DNA of 64,000 bases. Origin: Clavelina lepadiformis (Eukaryota > Chordata > Ascidiacea > Aplousobranchia > Clavelinidae). Every line of letters begins with the position of its first letter. Position 1 is the stretch's first letter. The notes beneath the pieces were generated by a model that worked only from the letters and a program-made list of their open reading frames with translations, ran no database searches and was not told the DNA's origin. The stretch spans positions 2,170,001 through 2,234,000 of the forward strand of contig NC_135248.1 of NCBI RefSeq assembly GCF_947623445.1. The letters run 5' to 3'. A program made the position numbers and the translations under genes. This document shows positions 45,747-57,280 of this stretch, piece after piece.

Positions 45747-47863
45747 TTGTGCGTGGTCCACAATCCCGGCGTATCCATCAGTACCACAAAACTCGACCAC
45801 AACTCAACCATTAGTAATTTGTTTTTTGCCACCGATCCCACTTCCAAAGTCGAGTATTTAATCGACACCGGTTGTCAGTTTAGTTTGTTCCCTTTATCGC
45901 TTACTTGTTACGATAATGCGCAACAAACTGGATTTCTTTCCACCTTGAATAATAGTCGCATCCCAACTTATGGTTACAAATCCATTGACGTCTGTCTTCA
46001 TGAGTTCACTTGCAAGTTTCAATTTACTTTCGCTTTAGCGGACATCCCTTATCCGATTCTCGGTGCGGATTTCTTGAAACGTTTTAACTTGTTGGTTGAC
46101 GTCGGCGGCAAGCGTCTTGTTCAACTTGACGAGGCCAGGCAAAGTACTTTCGACGCCAGAGAAAGTTCACCTTTTTCAGCACCAGCGCTCAGCGCGCCGT
46201 CTGATGAGATTTTGGCCAAATTTCGCAACGTCTACCCAGAGGTATTTGATGCGTCTTTACGGTCACGTGTAATCAAACACAATGTGCAGCATAAAATCGA
46301 GACGACCGGCCCCCCGGTCCATTCTCCTGCGAGGCGCTTATCTCCCGAGAAACTTCGAATAGCTAAAGAGGAGCTTTTTAATATGATCAATCAAGACATC
46401 ATTGAACCGAGCAACTCCACATGGTCTAGTCCCATGCACCTGGTTAAAAAACAAACGGTGGTGTGAGAATTGTAGGTGACTTCCGTAATCTCAACCTTGT
46501 CACCAAGTTTGACCGTTACAAAATTCCGAACCTGCGAGATTTCACGAGTGAGTTACACGATGCAAAAGTCTTCTCTAACTTAAGTGTGACTTATTAAAGG
46601 CATTCTTTCAAATCCCCATTGCCCCCGAAGATAAAGAAAAGACAGCTTTCCTTTGTCCTTTTGGTTTATACCAGTAAACAAGAATGCCACTGGGTCTCAA
46701 ATGTTCTGCTCAAAGCTTTCAACGTTTTATGGATTCAATTGCAAGAGATCTAAAATTTTGTTTCGTTTACCTTGATGACGTCTTAGTGTTTTCTCGTAAT
46801 CACGAGGAACATTTGCAACATCTACACATATTATTCAAACGTTTATCTGCTCATGGCGTTGTTGTTAATCCCGAAAAGTGTCAGTTGGCTGTCAACTCGC
46901 TCTCGTTTCTGGGTCACAGTGTGAGCGCAGCAGGAATTCTCCCACTTGAGTCAAAAGTTCAGGCAATTGTTGAATTTGAAAAACCGACTGTCGTTCGCCA
47001 GTTAAAGCGTTTCCTTGGTATGGTCACGTTCTACAGACGTTTTTTAAAAAATAGCGCCGAAACGTTACGCCCTTTGAATAAATTGTTGGTACCGACAAGC
47101 AATAGCACCAGATCGATCGTTTGGTCCAAGTCCACGACAGAGGCGTTCAACAAAATCAAAGGGCAGTTAACACAGGTCGTTGCCTTGGCACATCCAGTCC
47201 CGGACGCACCTACCCAGATTGCTTCCGACGCCTCTGCTGTCGCTTGTGGCGCGGTCCTGCAGCAGGAGATTGAAGGTTGCTGGAAACCGTTGGCATTTTT
47301 TTCCAAACCGTTCACAGACGCACAAATCAAATACAGTGTGTTTGACAAAGAATTATGGGCATGTTATCTCGCGGTTCAACATTTTCGATATTTCATCGAA
47401 GGACGTGAGTTTTCGTTATTAATTGACCACAGACCGATTGTTGACGCAATCAAGACTCGCACAACCGAAGCTTCTCCGCGACAGGAACGATACTTCTCTT
47501 ATATCTCAGAATTCACCAATGATATTCGTTATATACCAGGCTCGGAAAACATGACTGCCGATTTTCTCTCTCGCATTGACGTACACGCCCTCCGATGGAA
47601 TTGATTATACCAAGATGGCCATTTCTCAGCATGAAGCCGATTTCGAAGCGGAGATTTACGACCAAAAATTCACACTTACTGTAGAAAAACGGCTTATATC
47701 AGATTCCGGCCTTTCGCTGCTCGGTGACGGTGCGGTGTCGGAGAAAGGTTTTCGTCCGATTGTCCCCAGGGACTTTAGACGACAGGTTTTTCGTATACAT
47801 CACGATTTATCTCACCCTGGTGCACGCGGCACTTTAAAATTAATTTACTGGACTGGACTTTAA
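45747..47863 (+). pseudogene. pol: Ty3-type Pol (protease, RT, RNase H, integrase start), broken
   Basis: The frame at 45747-46466 has an aspartic protease (LIDTGCQFSLFP) and the start of reverse transcriptase. A frameshift follows near 46450-46466, and stops occur near 46597 and 46675. The frame at 46684-47604 has the catalytic FVYLDDVLVFS box, then RNase H (ASDASAVACGAVL, FDKELWACYLAVQHF). The frame at 47576-47863 holds the start of integrase with a His/Cys zinc-binding motif (HHDLSHPGARGTL), then stops. The DDE core is gone. It is not functional. Confidence 0.88.
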
Positions 47864-47865
47864 CA

Positions 47866-48151
47866 CTTTATTCTGGACTATCGCACTCATCAAGACAGCG
47901 TCAGCATTGATCGTTTGAAGCCATCTTTTATCGATATGCTTGCGGATCTACAACCTACTGTTAACGAAGACACTTTGGATCCAGATGACGGACATCCCGA
48001 AAGCGTTGTTTTCGGTCATATCAACCTCAGCGACAATGACGAAGATTCACCTGGACAAACAGCCGACCTTGGATGCGATGAAGACGTTGAAACAGCGCAC
48101 GCTGAAACATTTACGAGACGTGGCAGGCCAGTCAGGAGACCTGTGACCTGA
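47866..48151 (+). pseudogene. Integrase C-terminal tail
   Basis: Directly after the truncated zinc-binding domain, a frame with SVSIDRLKPSF, an acidic DPDDGHPESV stretch and a basic RRGRPVRRPVT end represents the C-terminus of Ty3 Pol. About 300 codons of integrase core between 47860 and 47870 are deleted. Confidence 0.65.
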
Positions 48152-48993
48152 GACCTCAATTTACCTCGGTATTTGGACACCCCGTAATGATTTTGTGTAT
48201 GCATTGTTTATTTTATATGTACCATTTAGGAGTATAGCGTTTCCAATTTGCTGTATTTTTTTTTTCAAGCCTACAAAGGGTAAATTGAGTTTGACGTCTA
48301 GCCTATAGCCCTACACTCCATGCATCATGTACTATCGCTGGAATTTAAATTAAAATTAGTTCGACCTAGTCTTTTGTTGCCCAGTTGTCACTTTGTCGTG
48401 CCTGTCAAGGGTTTATTATAACCTTTGGCAAATATCTCTCACAATCTGGTGTTACGTGTGATAGCGTTAGATTGCCGATTGTGCTTATCTTAAAGGCCTT
48501 AATTGCCACGCTCACTGATGGCCTTAATTGCCATGTTCCCTGACGGTTAACCCCTGCCGTGGAGAAATATTTTTTTCTGCGTTTTTTTGTTATGGTGTAC
48601 ACTGTACACATAGTGGCTGTTTTTGGGCCACCTACCCGCTGCTGACGCTACCACACTTATTCTTATTTTTTTATTATTGCACGATACTTTAAGACTGTAG
48701 CACTGAGATGTTACCCAAATTTACTGTTATACAATTTATGACCGTAATACCTTTTCTACAAAATTCTTACATCTGATGATTTGTGATAGGCTACATGTTG
48801 GAATTTTTTTATTTTCGCAGTTCAACCCATTTTGCAACTTTTGTGTGTAATCATAGTTGTAGCTGGTGTAGGCTATATGTAAATTGTGCTTTATTCACTG
48901 AGCGTTGAAAACGCATGTTATTATTAGATCGCATTTTGTTTCTTCATCGTTTACCGCCCCTTTTTCATTCTTGCCGGGGAAGGAAAGATGTTA
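48152..48993. other. Non-coding 3' region of the Ty3 element
   Basis: No envelope-like gene is visible between the Pol tail and the 3' LTR. The sequence is AT-rich and includes a short doubled phrase (GGCCTTAATTGCCA at 48494 and 48520). Confidence 0.6.
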
Positions 48994-49279
48994 TGTAGCG
49001 GCCGTTGGGTGTTTGTTTGGTTTGTCGCTGGTTGGCGCCCTCGGGACGTTCCCAGCATGTGTTGATTTCTGCACTGCACGTTCGTTTCACCACGGCAATT
49101 CCGTTTTTCCAATGCTTGCGCGCACAGGACAGTTTTCGATTAAAGGCTTGAACTAAGATGGTTGTGTTTTAACCTTTAATATATGAGCGAAGCTAGCTTA
49201 CAACTGAAACAGCAGCCTTCTGAATCAGGAGTCAGCAACGGATTAACCTAACAACGTAACAGCCTTAGCCTTCGCCATA
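48994..49279 (+). repeat. 3' LTR
   Basis: About 286 bp and almost identical to the 5' LTR. The 14-18 bases beyond it are the tip of the older inverted LTR, which explains why the sequence appears to end in the reverse complement of the LTR start. Confidence 0.9.
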
Positions 49280-49302
49280 CACCCAACGGCCGCTACAGTA
49301 TT

Positions 49303-49712
49303 GCACACGGCTTCCAACAAGAACTCAAAATATATTCATTTACAACTCTTTTATTTTACATGCACTTTACCCAAGATTACAAAATATGACATCAAACCTG
49401 TCACACAGGGTGCATCTAGTTTGTGTGTTCTATGTGTTTACACTGGTACACATTGTGCATGTTTTATATTTTGACCCCATGCCTAGCGCCCAGTATGCAT
49501 TGTATTTCATCTGATGACTGAAACTTTTATTTGCTTCCAAATCACATTCATTTTGTGGTTTAAGGTTTTCTCATTTATAAATTGTCATTTTGGTAAAATT
49601 GTTCTAAATCACATTCATTTTGTGATTTGAGGTTTTCTCATTTATAAATTGTCATTTTATGTTAAAGATTTGTTCAGCTTATAAAATTACTTTTACTTGT
49701 GGTTCTGCAACA
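49303..49712. promoter_or_regulatory. Promoter-proximal region of gene D
   Basis: Matches the about 380 bases before exon 1 of genes B, C and F. A 67-bp tandem duplication (units starting AAATCACATTCATTTTGTG at 49539 and 49606) is found only here. The Ty3 composite sits about 400 bases upstream of the ATG and separates this block from the distal module. The promoter role is inferred from position and conservation. Confidence 0.5.
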
Positions 49713-52700
49713 ATGCTCTCTGATAAAGTCAAAACACTTTGTGATGAAATTACCACAGAGAAGATAGTTTTTGAAAGACAAGAAGCAAAACGTTTGTTGG
49801 AATATGCAAATAGGTAAGAAAATAGTAAGTAGGAATCAGGTTGACAGTTTAATAGTGAAAGAAATGTTTTTGTTAGAACATTGTTTTGGTTAAATTTGAT
49901 AGTGATTGGCTAAAATTTAAAGTTTATCATATTAGTTTGTCATTATGTTTAATTCTTTTGTTGTCTATATTTAATTGAAAAATTGGTACTGGCTAGTAAC
50001 AATAAAATACGGTATATATTTTTAGGAAAAGATTGTCTGGCAAATTTAATGATGTCATCATAAATATTGAAAATGAATCAATTTCAGCCAATAAGATGGT
50101 TTTGTCTTGTTTCTCAGATTATTTTGAAAACATGTTTGACATAGAGGTAATTTGTAATGTGATACTTTTTGCAAAATATACACCAAAGTTGTTTTACTGC
50201 GTGTTGTATGCACGTTGAAATTTCAGATGAAAGAAAAACATGAAAATCAAGTTGAAATTCAAGGAGTTACAGCTACAGCTATGAAACTGATCGTTGAATT
50301 GATTTACACTGGAAACATAGAAATCAGCAAAGAAAATGTTTGTGATCTACTTTCAGTATCGAACATGATGCAAATTGATGGTGAATATTGATGTTTGTTT
50401 AGTTTAGGGCTTAACAAGTTTCCATTGCTCTCAAGTGTAGTATATAAATGCTGGATGTTGAAGTGATATTTTGGTAACTGAATGTTTCATTTCCTTGTTT
50501 CCAATATCCAAAGTTTTGTTCTAACATGATACTGGCCTCACCGCCATGGAATATATGATATTAGCTTCATATTTGTTGTTGTTGATATGGATTGATTTTA
50601 TTTGTCAGATGTCAAAGAATTTTGCTTTGAATTCTTGGAAGATTCCATTTCCATAGAAACCTGCCTAACAATCTCATACCTGGCTGATCTTTATGGAAGT
50701 GATCATCTTGAAGATCAAGTAAAGACTTTTATTGAAGAAAATATTGATGATATTGTCATCACTGAAGACTTTAAAAATCTCTCCGAAGATGAACTAGTTT
50801 CTCTTTCCAGGAAAGTGAAAACTCAAGTAGGTGTTTGGCCCGTCAAATCTGAGCATGAATATATAAACACAAGACATGATGGTAGTTAATTTGTTTGTTT
50901 GTTAATAAATTCATTTTTACATTTGAGACGTTATATTTTGTTGGTTAACTTTGGTTTGACTTTATGATGCTGTACAAAATATTGTAGGCTAATCCAAAAT
51001 ATAAATGTTTTCGAAATACAGCTTTCCGAAATAGCTCTGTACAAGGCTGTGGTAAACTGGACCAAACATAACCGAGAAGAGCGACAAGATTATTTTCTGT
51101 CTTTATTTCAAGTTGTTGACTTGACAATGATTTCGTCAAACTTTGTAGAGGAGACAGTGTCGTGCGAGGTACGATTACGAAACGTTTTTGCTTTAAAGGT
51201 GTCTTGAATTTTGTATACCAAATCTATTTCTATGCAAATTTTATTTAGTATTAGACTGTATTTTTTACTTGATGGTTTAATTTGAGAGTGAGTATGAAAA
51301 AACATATGTTTTTGTTTACCACCAGGCTTTGGTTCAAGAAAATTTCAAATGTCTTAAAACTCTAGTTGATGGCTTCGTTGGACGATCCAAAAAAGAAAGG
51401 ATTAAAGGTAATGTAATTGGTCTTTAAAAACTTACGTTGTTGACTTGAACTGTTTGTTTTTGTATTAATTTATGTATAACTATGGCTTTCATCGATCTGT
51501 GAAGAACTTTAGTTATACTTAAGTAAAACTGATTTATTTTTTGAAGCCAATGGAACAAGAATTCTAAGTTTAGGTGGACATAAAACGCCTGAAAGAGTTA
51601 CTGAAGTTTTTAACGTTTTACAAGAATCTTGCAAGACTTATCCAGTTAGTATTTTGTTGCAACTTCAGGCTTGGTGTTGTAAAACGCATTTTTGTAGAAC
51701 ATACAATAGTTTAATTTAATGACTGCAAAAATACAATTGTTCCAGAATTTGAACGTTGGGCGTAAGTCATTCTGCTCAGTTCTGTTGCATGGTTTTGTTT
51801 ACGTCATTGGAGGAAATACACCCACAGACGAAGGCAATTTTGATCCAACCGACCGAGTATCTCGTCTAAATCTAAACACAGAAGAATTTAAATGGGAAGT
51901 AGTTGCACCAATGAGCATAAAGAGACGCGTGATGGGTGCAGCTATACTCGATGGTGTGGAAGTTATTTAATTACGACAAATCTTATTGTTGATAAACAAA
52001 AAGTATAAAAATAGTTTTGAAATAACAGAAATTACAAATTGCGCTGGACCACACCATGTCTTCATCCATATTTTTACGGGGTTTCAGGAACAATGTTTGT
52101 TGTTGGAGGAAGAAATGATGATGGATCAGGTGAATATTACTCACCCACTTTCAACAAATGGACAATGATGCCATCGATGAAGCAAAGACGATATGGACAC
52201 AGTCTTGTTGCTTGTGAATGTAAATGTGAAAATAGAATAGAGATTGGAGTGATACTGAATCTTATTAAATAACTTCAGTTGACTTGCAAGCTATGCATCA
52301 GGTTCTTTATATTCTATTGGTGGATATGGAAACGGAGTTCACTTGAAGTCTGTGGAACGATATCAACCAAGCAATGACGTATGGAATTACGTAGCGCCTA
52401 AAGCCGCCTATGACCACACCAAGAAGGTGGTTTGCTTCTGTGGCGGTTGGTGGCTTCATATATGCCACAGGTAAATGTTTAATATGTTTGTAGAATGCAA
52501 CAATCAATGTTCACCCTTAAATCATTGAGCGGTATACTCGAAAACCGCATTTTTCATTTCAAGTCGAATAGTTTGTTATAGGTGTAAAACATATTGTATA
52601 AAAAATTTATAAACAGGAGGTGAATCAAAGGAAGGAACAACCGAAAAGAGTGTTGAAAAATATGACGTCACTGCAAATAAATGGACCAGAGTGAGTGACA

Positions 52701-53701
52701 TGAATGTCGCAAGAAGTTCCCACTCAGCTTGTGTCATGCAGGGAAAAATATATGTGGTCGGAGGGTGAGTTGCATTTCTCAGTCTTTGATGCTTTTAAGA
52801 TCAAATATACAACAAAAACAAATAACGGTATATTTTATGGATTTGAAAGTATTTGTTTTAGTTCAGCGTGGTCCAACTGCAGGCCCGCGGGCCAAAGTTG
52901 GCCCGCGAGCACCGATTTTTGGCCCGCGAACTGATAGTCAGCTTTGATAGTCGCTATTGTCGAAGAAGATCCTCGACCGCAAATGTCACATTGATCAGCA
53001 TTTAATAGCTAAATTTTGAACTATTCTAATTTCAGTTGTTTTAATAAAAAAAGAGAACTTTTTTTAGTTCTAATATCAATGTCACATTGTTCTTCAGTTC
53101 TAATTTCACATTTCTTCAGTTCTAATTTAAAAACATTGGCCCGCAAGATAAAAAAATTTTCTGATTTTGGCCCGCGATGAAAAGAAGTTGGACCACGCTG
53201 TTTTAGTTTATCGTTGAAACCATTGTAATAATTATAGTTAAAAAAAGTTTGAATGAATTTTTGGGATGTTAATGACATTAAAGTAGCGTGCTGAGAAGTA
53301 ACTTGCCACCCTCCTGTCATTGGTATCGTTGACTCAGGACAGTGAGCAACTTAATTTCTCATTCCCGACGCTTTATATTAAGTATAGGACCAACCTTATC
53401 CAGCATATTCTCTATTTTTTCTATCCCCTACTACTACGGTATAGCTCACTAGTGAGGCATCTGCTCATGGCCTAGGACCCCGGTTGAGAAACCCCGATCT
53501 TGAGTACCCACCATCAAACGTGTCAGGTTATTTGTTGATTTTTTTAAAGAAGTTTCAATCAACACATTCCATTTGTTTAGACTCGGTGCAAATAAACAAG
53601 CTGTGACGTCCATCGAATGTTATGATCCTGGTGATGACGAATGGACAGTGGTTGGTGAAACTTCGGAAATATTGTTTTGTCATTCTGTTGTTGCAGTCTA
53701 A
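49713..53701 (+). pseudogene. BTB-BACK-Kelch gene D with frameshift in exon 10
   Basis: Exons: 49713-49813, 50026-50146, 50227-50380, 50609-50826, 51022-51168, 51326-51407, 51547-51644, 51746-51953, 52088-52219, 52302-52470, 52617-52764, 53581-53701. Exons 1-9 are open and in phase. Exon 10 is 10 bases longer than in genes A and B through an AAAGCCGCCT insertion at 52400-52409, which shifts the frame; TGA follows at 52621-52623 in exon 11. The predicted product of about 480 residues would keep BTB, BACK and about half the propeller. Exons 7-12 differ more from B and C than exons 1-6 do. All splice sites are retained, so the lesion is probably recent, or an assembly error. Confidence 0.82.
52864..53200. 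mobile_element. hAT MITE (CAGCGTGGTCC family), copy 1
   Basis: 337 bp in gene D intron 11. Terminal inverted repeats are CAGCGTGGTCCAACT and AGTTGGACCACGCTG, with a perfect 8-bp duplication TTTTAGTT at 52856-52863 and 53201-53208. The subterminal part is rich in GGCCCGCG. It is non-coding; open frames across it are incidental. Confidence 0.92.
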
Positions 53702-55436
53702 CTTCCGGGATGACCAGAAAATAAGCTTTTTTATCTTTTAATTATGATTTAATTGCTAATGTGTGTTTGCTTTTCGTAATAAGTTAACTGATGACAGTGA
53801 TGTACAAGAACTTCTATTTTTCTTACCTCTTAATTCAGTTTTCCAGTTTATTGCAAAATACAAGAAAAAAACAACCACTATTCATCATAGCTGCTAGTAA
53901 CCTTTGATGAGATATAAAAAGGTAAAAATGATGATAGCCCTCTAATTAAAATGTGTTAAGTGGGGTAAATAAGGACGCAAACAGATAACAGCAAAACAAT
54001 GGTAGCGTCTGATAAGTAATAAATGCTGTCACAAATGCACTGAAATAATTGAAATGATAACTAATTGAGCAAAAATTCATCTTTTGTCTCAAAATATCAT
54101 TGTTAGTTGCTGAAAAGAGGCCTGGGCTATGGGCAGCCCCTTGTGATGGTCCCACCTGGGAAAAACGTGTCTGAGCCCAATATAATTTTCAAGAATATTC
54201 AACCTACGTGTCGTAATACGTATAGGGCTATAGGCCTATAGCTATTACTAGCATCTTCCCTAATCGGCCACTAAAAGCATATTGTACAAGTAACTACATA
54301 CATACCGATGATCTTTATATTGCTGATTGGGATATTCAAAATAACTTTGATGTGAAAGTTGTCAATGATATTTGATTATTCTATTTGTAAAATTTGGTTT
54401 AGAAGTCATGTCAGTCGTACAGCTCATTTATGAATAATATCATTTATTCTTCAGTATTGTTTCCAATAAGAAACATAATTTCAGTATATTGTAATAATTT
54501 TCACATTTGTGGTAATATTACTTAAATAAAAAAACTTGCAGTTTAGATAAAATACATATTGATTTTTTAACCGAGGGGGCCAGGTTTTCTTTCAAATCGA
54601 GTCTCCATTTTCAGTTTAGTGTTTTCATTACTAAATAGGCTAATATTCGACCACTCTTCGTATAGGACGCATGTGTACATCCTTACCAACCAACTAAGTG
54701 ATTGTAGCCTACATAGGTCTAAAGCAAGGCTTCTTAAACGTTTTGGTTCTGCGCCCCATTTAGAAAAGAAATTCTTATGCGGCCCCTTGAGAATCTCGTA
54801 ATGGAAACAGTAAAGTGATTAAAAAATTAACAAAACACAATTCAATTTATGAAAATTAAATTTGTTTCACGACCCTAAATTTACATTTTGCGACCCCAAA
54901 CGGGGTCCCAACAGTTTGAGAAGCCCCGGTCTAAAGGATAGTGACAGGTTTTATGTTCTTGATTTTTGCATTGGTTATAGCAGAAAAGTAGGCCTACTTA
55001 TCGTGAAGTACGATTATTGTCTAATAAAGAGTAAGACCATTCTCTGAATAGATATCTTCATCGATAGACATCAGATAATGGATAAAGTCGTACCAATCAA
55101 AAATCTTTATCATTTTATTCCTACTGCTTTAGTTAAAAGGTCCAAAACAAAAGCAATTGGCAGACAATGATTTCCCATTTGATGCTATGCAATCACTTGA
55201 TGATCGAAAAACACATGTGGAGTGACTTTCATAAAAATCAAAGTTGTTTGGACTAGTTCTAAAAATATCTACAGCAGAAAAATATATAATTAGTTGACGT
55301 TGTATGTAACTTTAGAAAAACTTATTTTTTCGAAACTTTGTGTTACGTGTAGGCCTAAGGCTGCCACTTCAAACGAAACGGAATTGATGTTTTGGGTTTC
55401 AACTTAAATGAATTTTAGACTTAAATTTTTGTGCAG
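53702..55436. other. Sequence between the two terminal Kelch exons
   Basis: This does not match the downstream modules of genes A and B. It contains a hAT MITE (54725-54928) and a possible hAT-like end near 53485-53500 (CCGGTTGAGAAACCCCG). No gene was found. It may be leftover intron from another Kelch unit, since an exon-12 paralogue follows. Confidence 0.45.
54725..54928. mobile_element. hAT MITE, 204 bp
   Basis: Begins CAAGGCTTCTTAAACG and ends CAGTTTGAGAAGCCCCG, with an 8-bp target duplication GTCTAAAG at 54717-54724 and 54929-54936. It has a GACCCC-rich subterminal region like the fragment at 6640-6712 but different termini. Confidence 0.85.
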
Positions 55437-55860
55437 ACTCGGTGCGGATAAAAAAAGTGCGACAAGAATTAAACGTTACGATCTGGATCAGCGTGGTCCA
55501 ACTGCAGGCCCGCGGGCCAAAGTTGGCCCGCGAGCACCGATTTTTTTGCCCGCGAACTGATAGTCAGCTTTGATTCAATCTGGCAACATAACTTCAATTT
55601 TTGTTTCTGTGTTATTGTAATTGACAAAAAACTTTGTGAATGATCCTTTGTAATGCGTAACAATTTTTTCAGTTCTAATATCAGTGTCACATTGTTCTTC
55701 AGTTCTAATTTAAAAACATTGGCCCGCAAGATAAAAAAGAATTCTGATTTTGGCCCGCGATGAAAAGAAGTTGGACCACGCTGATCTGGATGATGATAAA
55801 TGGACGATTGTTGGCGAAACATCAAGTAAATATTTCAATTATTCCATCCTTGTAATTTGA
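55437..55860 (+). pseudogene. Orphan Kelch terminal exon split by a MITE
   Basis: A splice acceptor (GTGCAG) is followed by an exon-12 paralogue with LGADKKSATRIKRYD and, after the MITE, WTIVGETSSKYF ending in TGA at 55858-55860. If the MITE and one duplication are ignored, the frame is open. It is distinct from gene D exon 12 at 53581, so it is either a second, alternative terminal exon of gene D or the only remnant of another unit. Confidence 0.8.
55489..55783. mobile_element. hAT MITE (CAGCGTGGTCC family), copy 2
   Basis: 295 bp, same family as 52864-53200 and very similar at both ends. The 8-bp duplication ATCTGGAT lies at 55481-55488 and 55784-55791. It is inserted within coding sequence of the orphan Kelch exon. 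Confidence 0.92.
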
Positions 55861-55964
55861 CTTACAGGATAGAAGAGATTTAACATGTTTTTTCTGGTGA
55901 AAATTATTGATGGGCTTTGATGAGCACTTTTGTACGGAAAAATTCAGAGGGTATATTGCAGGGG

Positions 55965-56831
55965 GGATCACGAGAAGTGACCGTGAACAAACTCACCGGC
56001 GACAACTGGTAGTGGTTAACTGACCGGCAACAAATTGGCCGACGATCAAATTAACCGTGACGTAAATTGGCCGGCGATGAAATTAACCGTCGATAAATTG
56101 GCCGGCGATCAAATTAACCGGCGACAAATTGGCCGTCAAAACGTCAAAATTCTAATTCACTATCTAGTCGCGCATCAGCTTTAATCCCAGCCAATTTAGT
56201 ATGTGTATTGCAGTCAAGGTTGCCACTCGTAGGGTTTGTTGGCCCCTTGTAGGGTGTAGGGCCTCCTGCCAAAAGGAGAAAATACAAGGATCTGGATGCG
56301 CGACTTCAAACCATCGTTGAAGATTTTGCAAACCGTGACGTATTAGATTTTCTCAGAGACATCGCACACAACCTACAATTTGCGCAATAAACTTCCTTAT
56401 TTGTCAAATAACAGTTTGTGTAAATTTTAGTGCCCTTATTATGTAGTGTCATATGTGTTTTGCAGTGAACTTCTTTTAATGTTGTTACTCGTATTTCTCG
56501 TATTTCCGGAAATATTTCTGTTTATTTCAATAAATGTTTCAATGTGTATTGAAATAAAAAAAAAATTTTGTTAAAAACAAAGGAAATAGTTACAAACAAA
56601 TATTTACTTTACATATCATATACTACCATCAACTTAAACACAATAATTCAGCACTTGCACGGTCAATTTACCTCCCGGTCAATTTTCATTCCGGTAAGTC
56701 TGTTCCCGGTTAGTTTGTTCGCGGTCAATTTACATACCGGGCGGGTTGTTCGCGATCAATTTACGTCACGTTCAGTTGTCCCCGGTGAGTTTGTTCGCGG
56801 TCATTTTCCCGCGGTCATATGTCATGGAACC
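55965..56831 (+). mobile_element. MULE-derived element nested in the hAT
   Basis: A 10-bp target duplication ATTGCAGGGG at 55955-55964 and 56832-56841 spans the hAT flank and the hAT tip. Both ends carry repeated motifs in inverted orientation, such as AAATTGGCCGGCGATCAAA on the left and GTTCGCGGTCAATTTAC on the right. A remnant of the transposase C-terminus remains inside. The length is 867 bp and the element is non-autonomous. Confidence 0.85.
56271..56390 (+). pseudogene. MULE transposase C-terminal remnant
   Basis: About 39 codons (KRRKYKDLDARLQTIVEDF...DFLRDIAHNLQ) ending in TAA match the characteristic C-terminus of Mutator-like transposases and the end of the one at 26270-27237 (FLRALAHNL). 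Everything upstream in the protein is deleted. Confidence 0.7.
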
Positions 56832-56965
56832 ATTGCAGGGGTGGCCAGACCTGCTTCATGCTTGAGCCGCATATAAAAAAATCCAGTTTTAAAAGAGCCA
56901 CAACACAAACACAATAAAAAATACGAATTTATTCACTCACAACGAAGTGTAGCTATTGATTAATA

Positions 56966-57280
56966 TTAGTGCTGCGTGGTGATACTATGAGTCTCCACCT
57001 GGGCTGCAAGATGTTTTAAATTAGGCTCATATGATACTAAAGCAGTTTGGAGCAGTTCCTTCAAGTGTTGATTTGTCAAAACTGAGCGGTATTTTGACTT
57101 TACAAATTTCATCACGGAATAAAGTGACTCACAACAGCATGTTGTGCTGAAAATAGAAATCACCCGGATAGCTGTTTTCTTTAGGTTCGAGTATTTTGCT
57201 TCTGAGACTTGTTTCCAGAACTCAACTGTACACAGAGATTTATGGACCATTTTCAAAGCGAGATCTTCCTGCAATTTCAT
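56966..57280 (-). pseudogene. hAT transposase C-terminal dimerisation domain
   Basis: A minus-strand frame with FWKQVSEAKYSNLKKTAI, CCCESLYSVMKFVKSKYRS and LTNQHLKELLQTAL is the hAT family C-terminal domain. The catalytic DDE region and the zinc finger are missing. It resembles the animal hAT group related to ZBED/GTF2IRD2-type domesticated transposases. Confidence 0.82.

Larger units (their letters stand above)
44248..49279 (+). mobile_element. Ty3-type LTR retrotransposon, internally deleted
   Basis: Two LTRs (44248-44532 and 48994-49279) begin TGTAGCGGCC and end near CCATA. The target duplication is ACACC (44243-44247 and 49279-49283), created in the older inverted LTR. A TGGTGACCCC primer-binding-like site lies at 44538 and a purine-rich GGGGAAGGAAAGATG precedes the 3' LTR. 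Gene order is gag, protease, reverse transcriptase, RNase H, integrase, which is the Ty3 order. Frameshifts, stops and loss of the integrase core make it defective. The LTRs differ at about four positions plus one indel, so the insertion is recent. Confidence 0.9.

Noticed and set aside
44582..47348. Minus-strand frames over the Ty3 gag and pol region
   Set aside because: They are antisense shadows of the retrotransposon genes and have no independent support.
52704..52947. Plus-strand frames rich in Gly/Pro/Arg in gene D intron 11
   Set aside because: They arise from the GGCCCGCG-rich ends of the hAT MITE.
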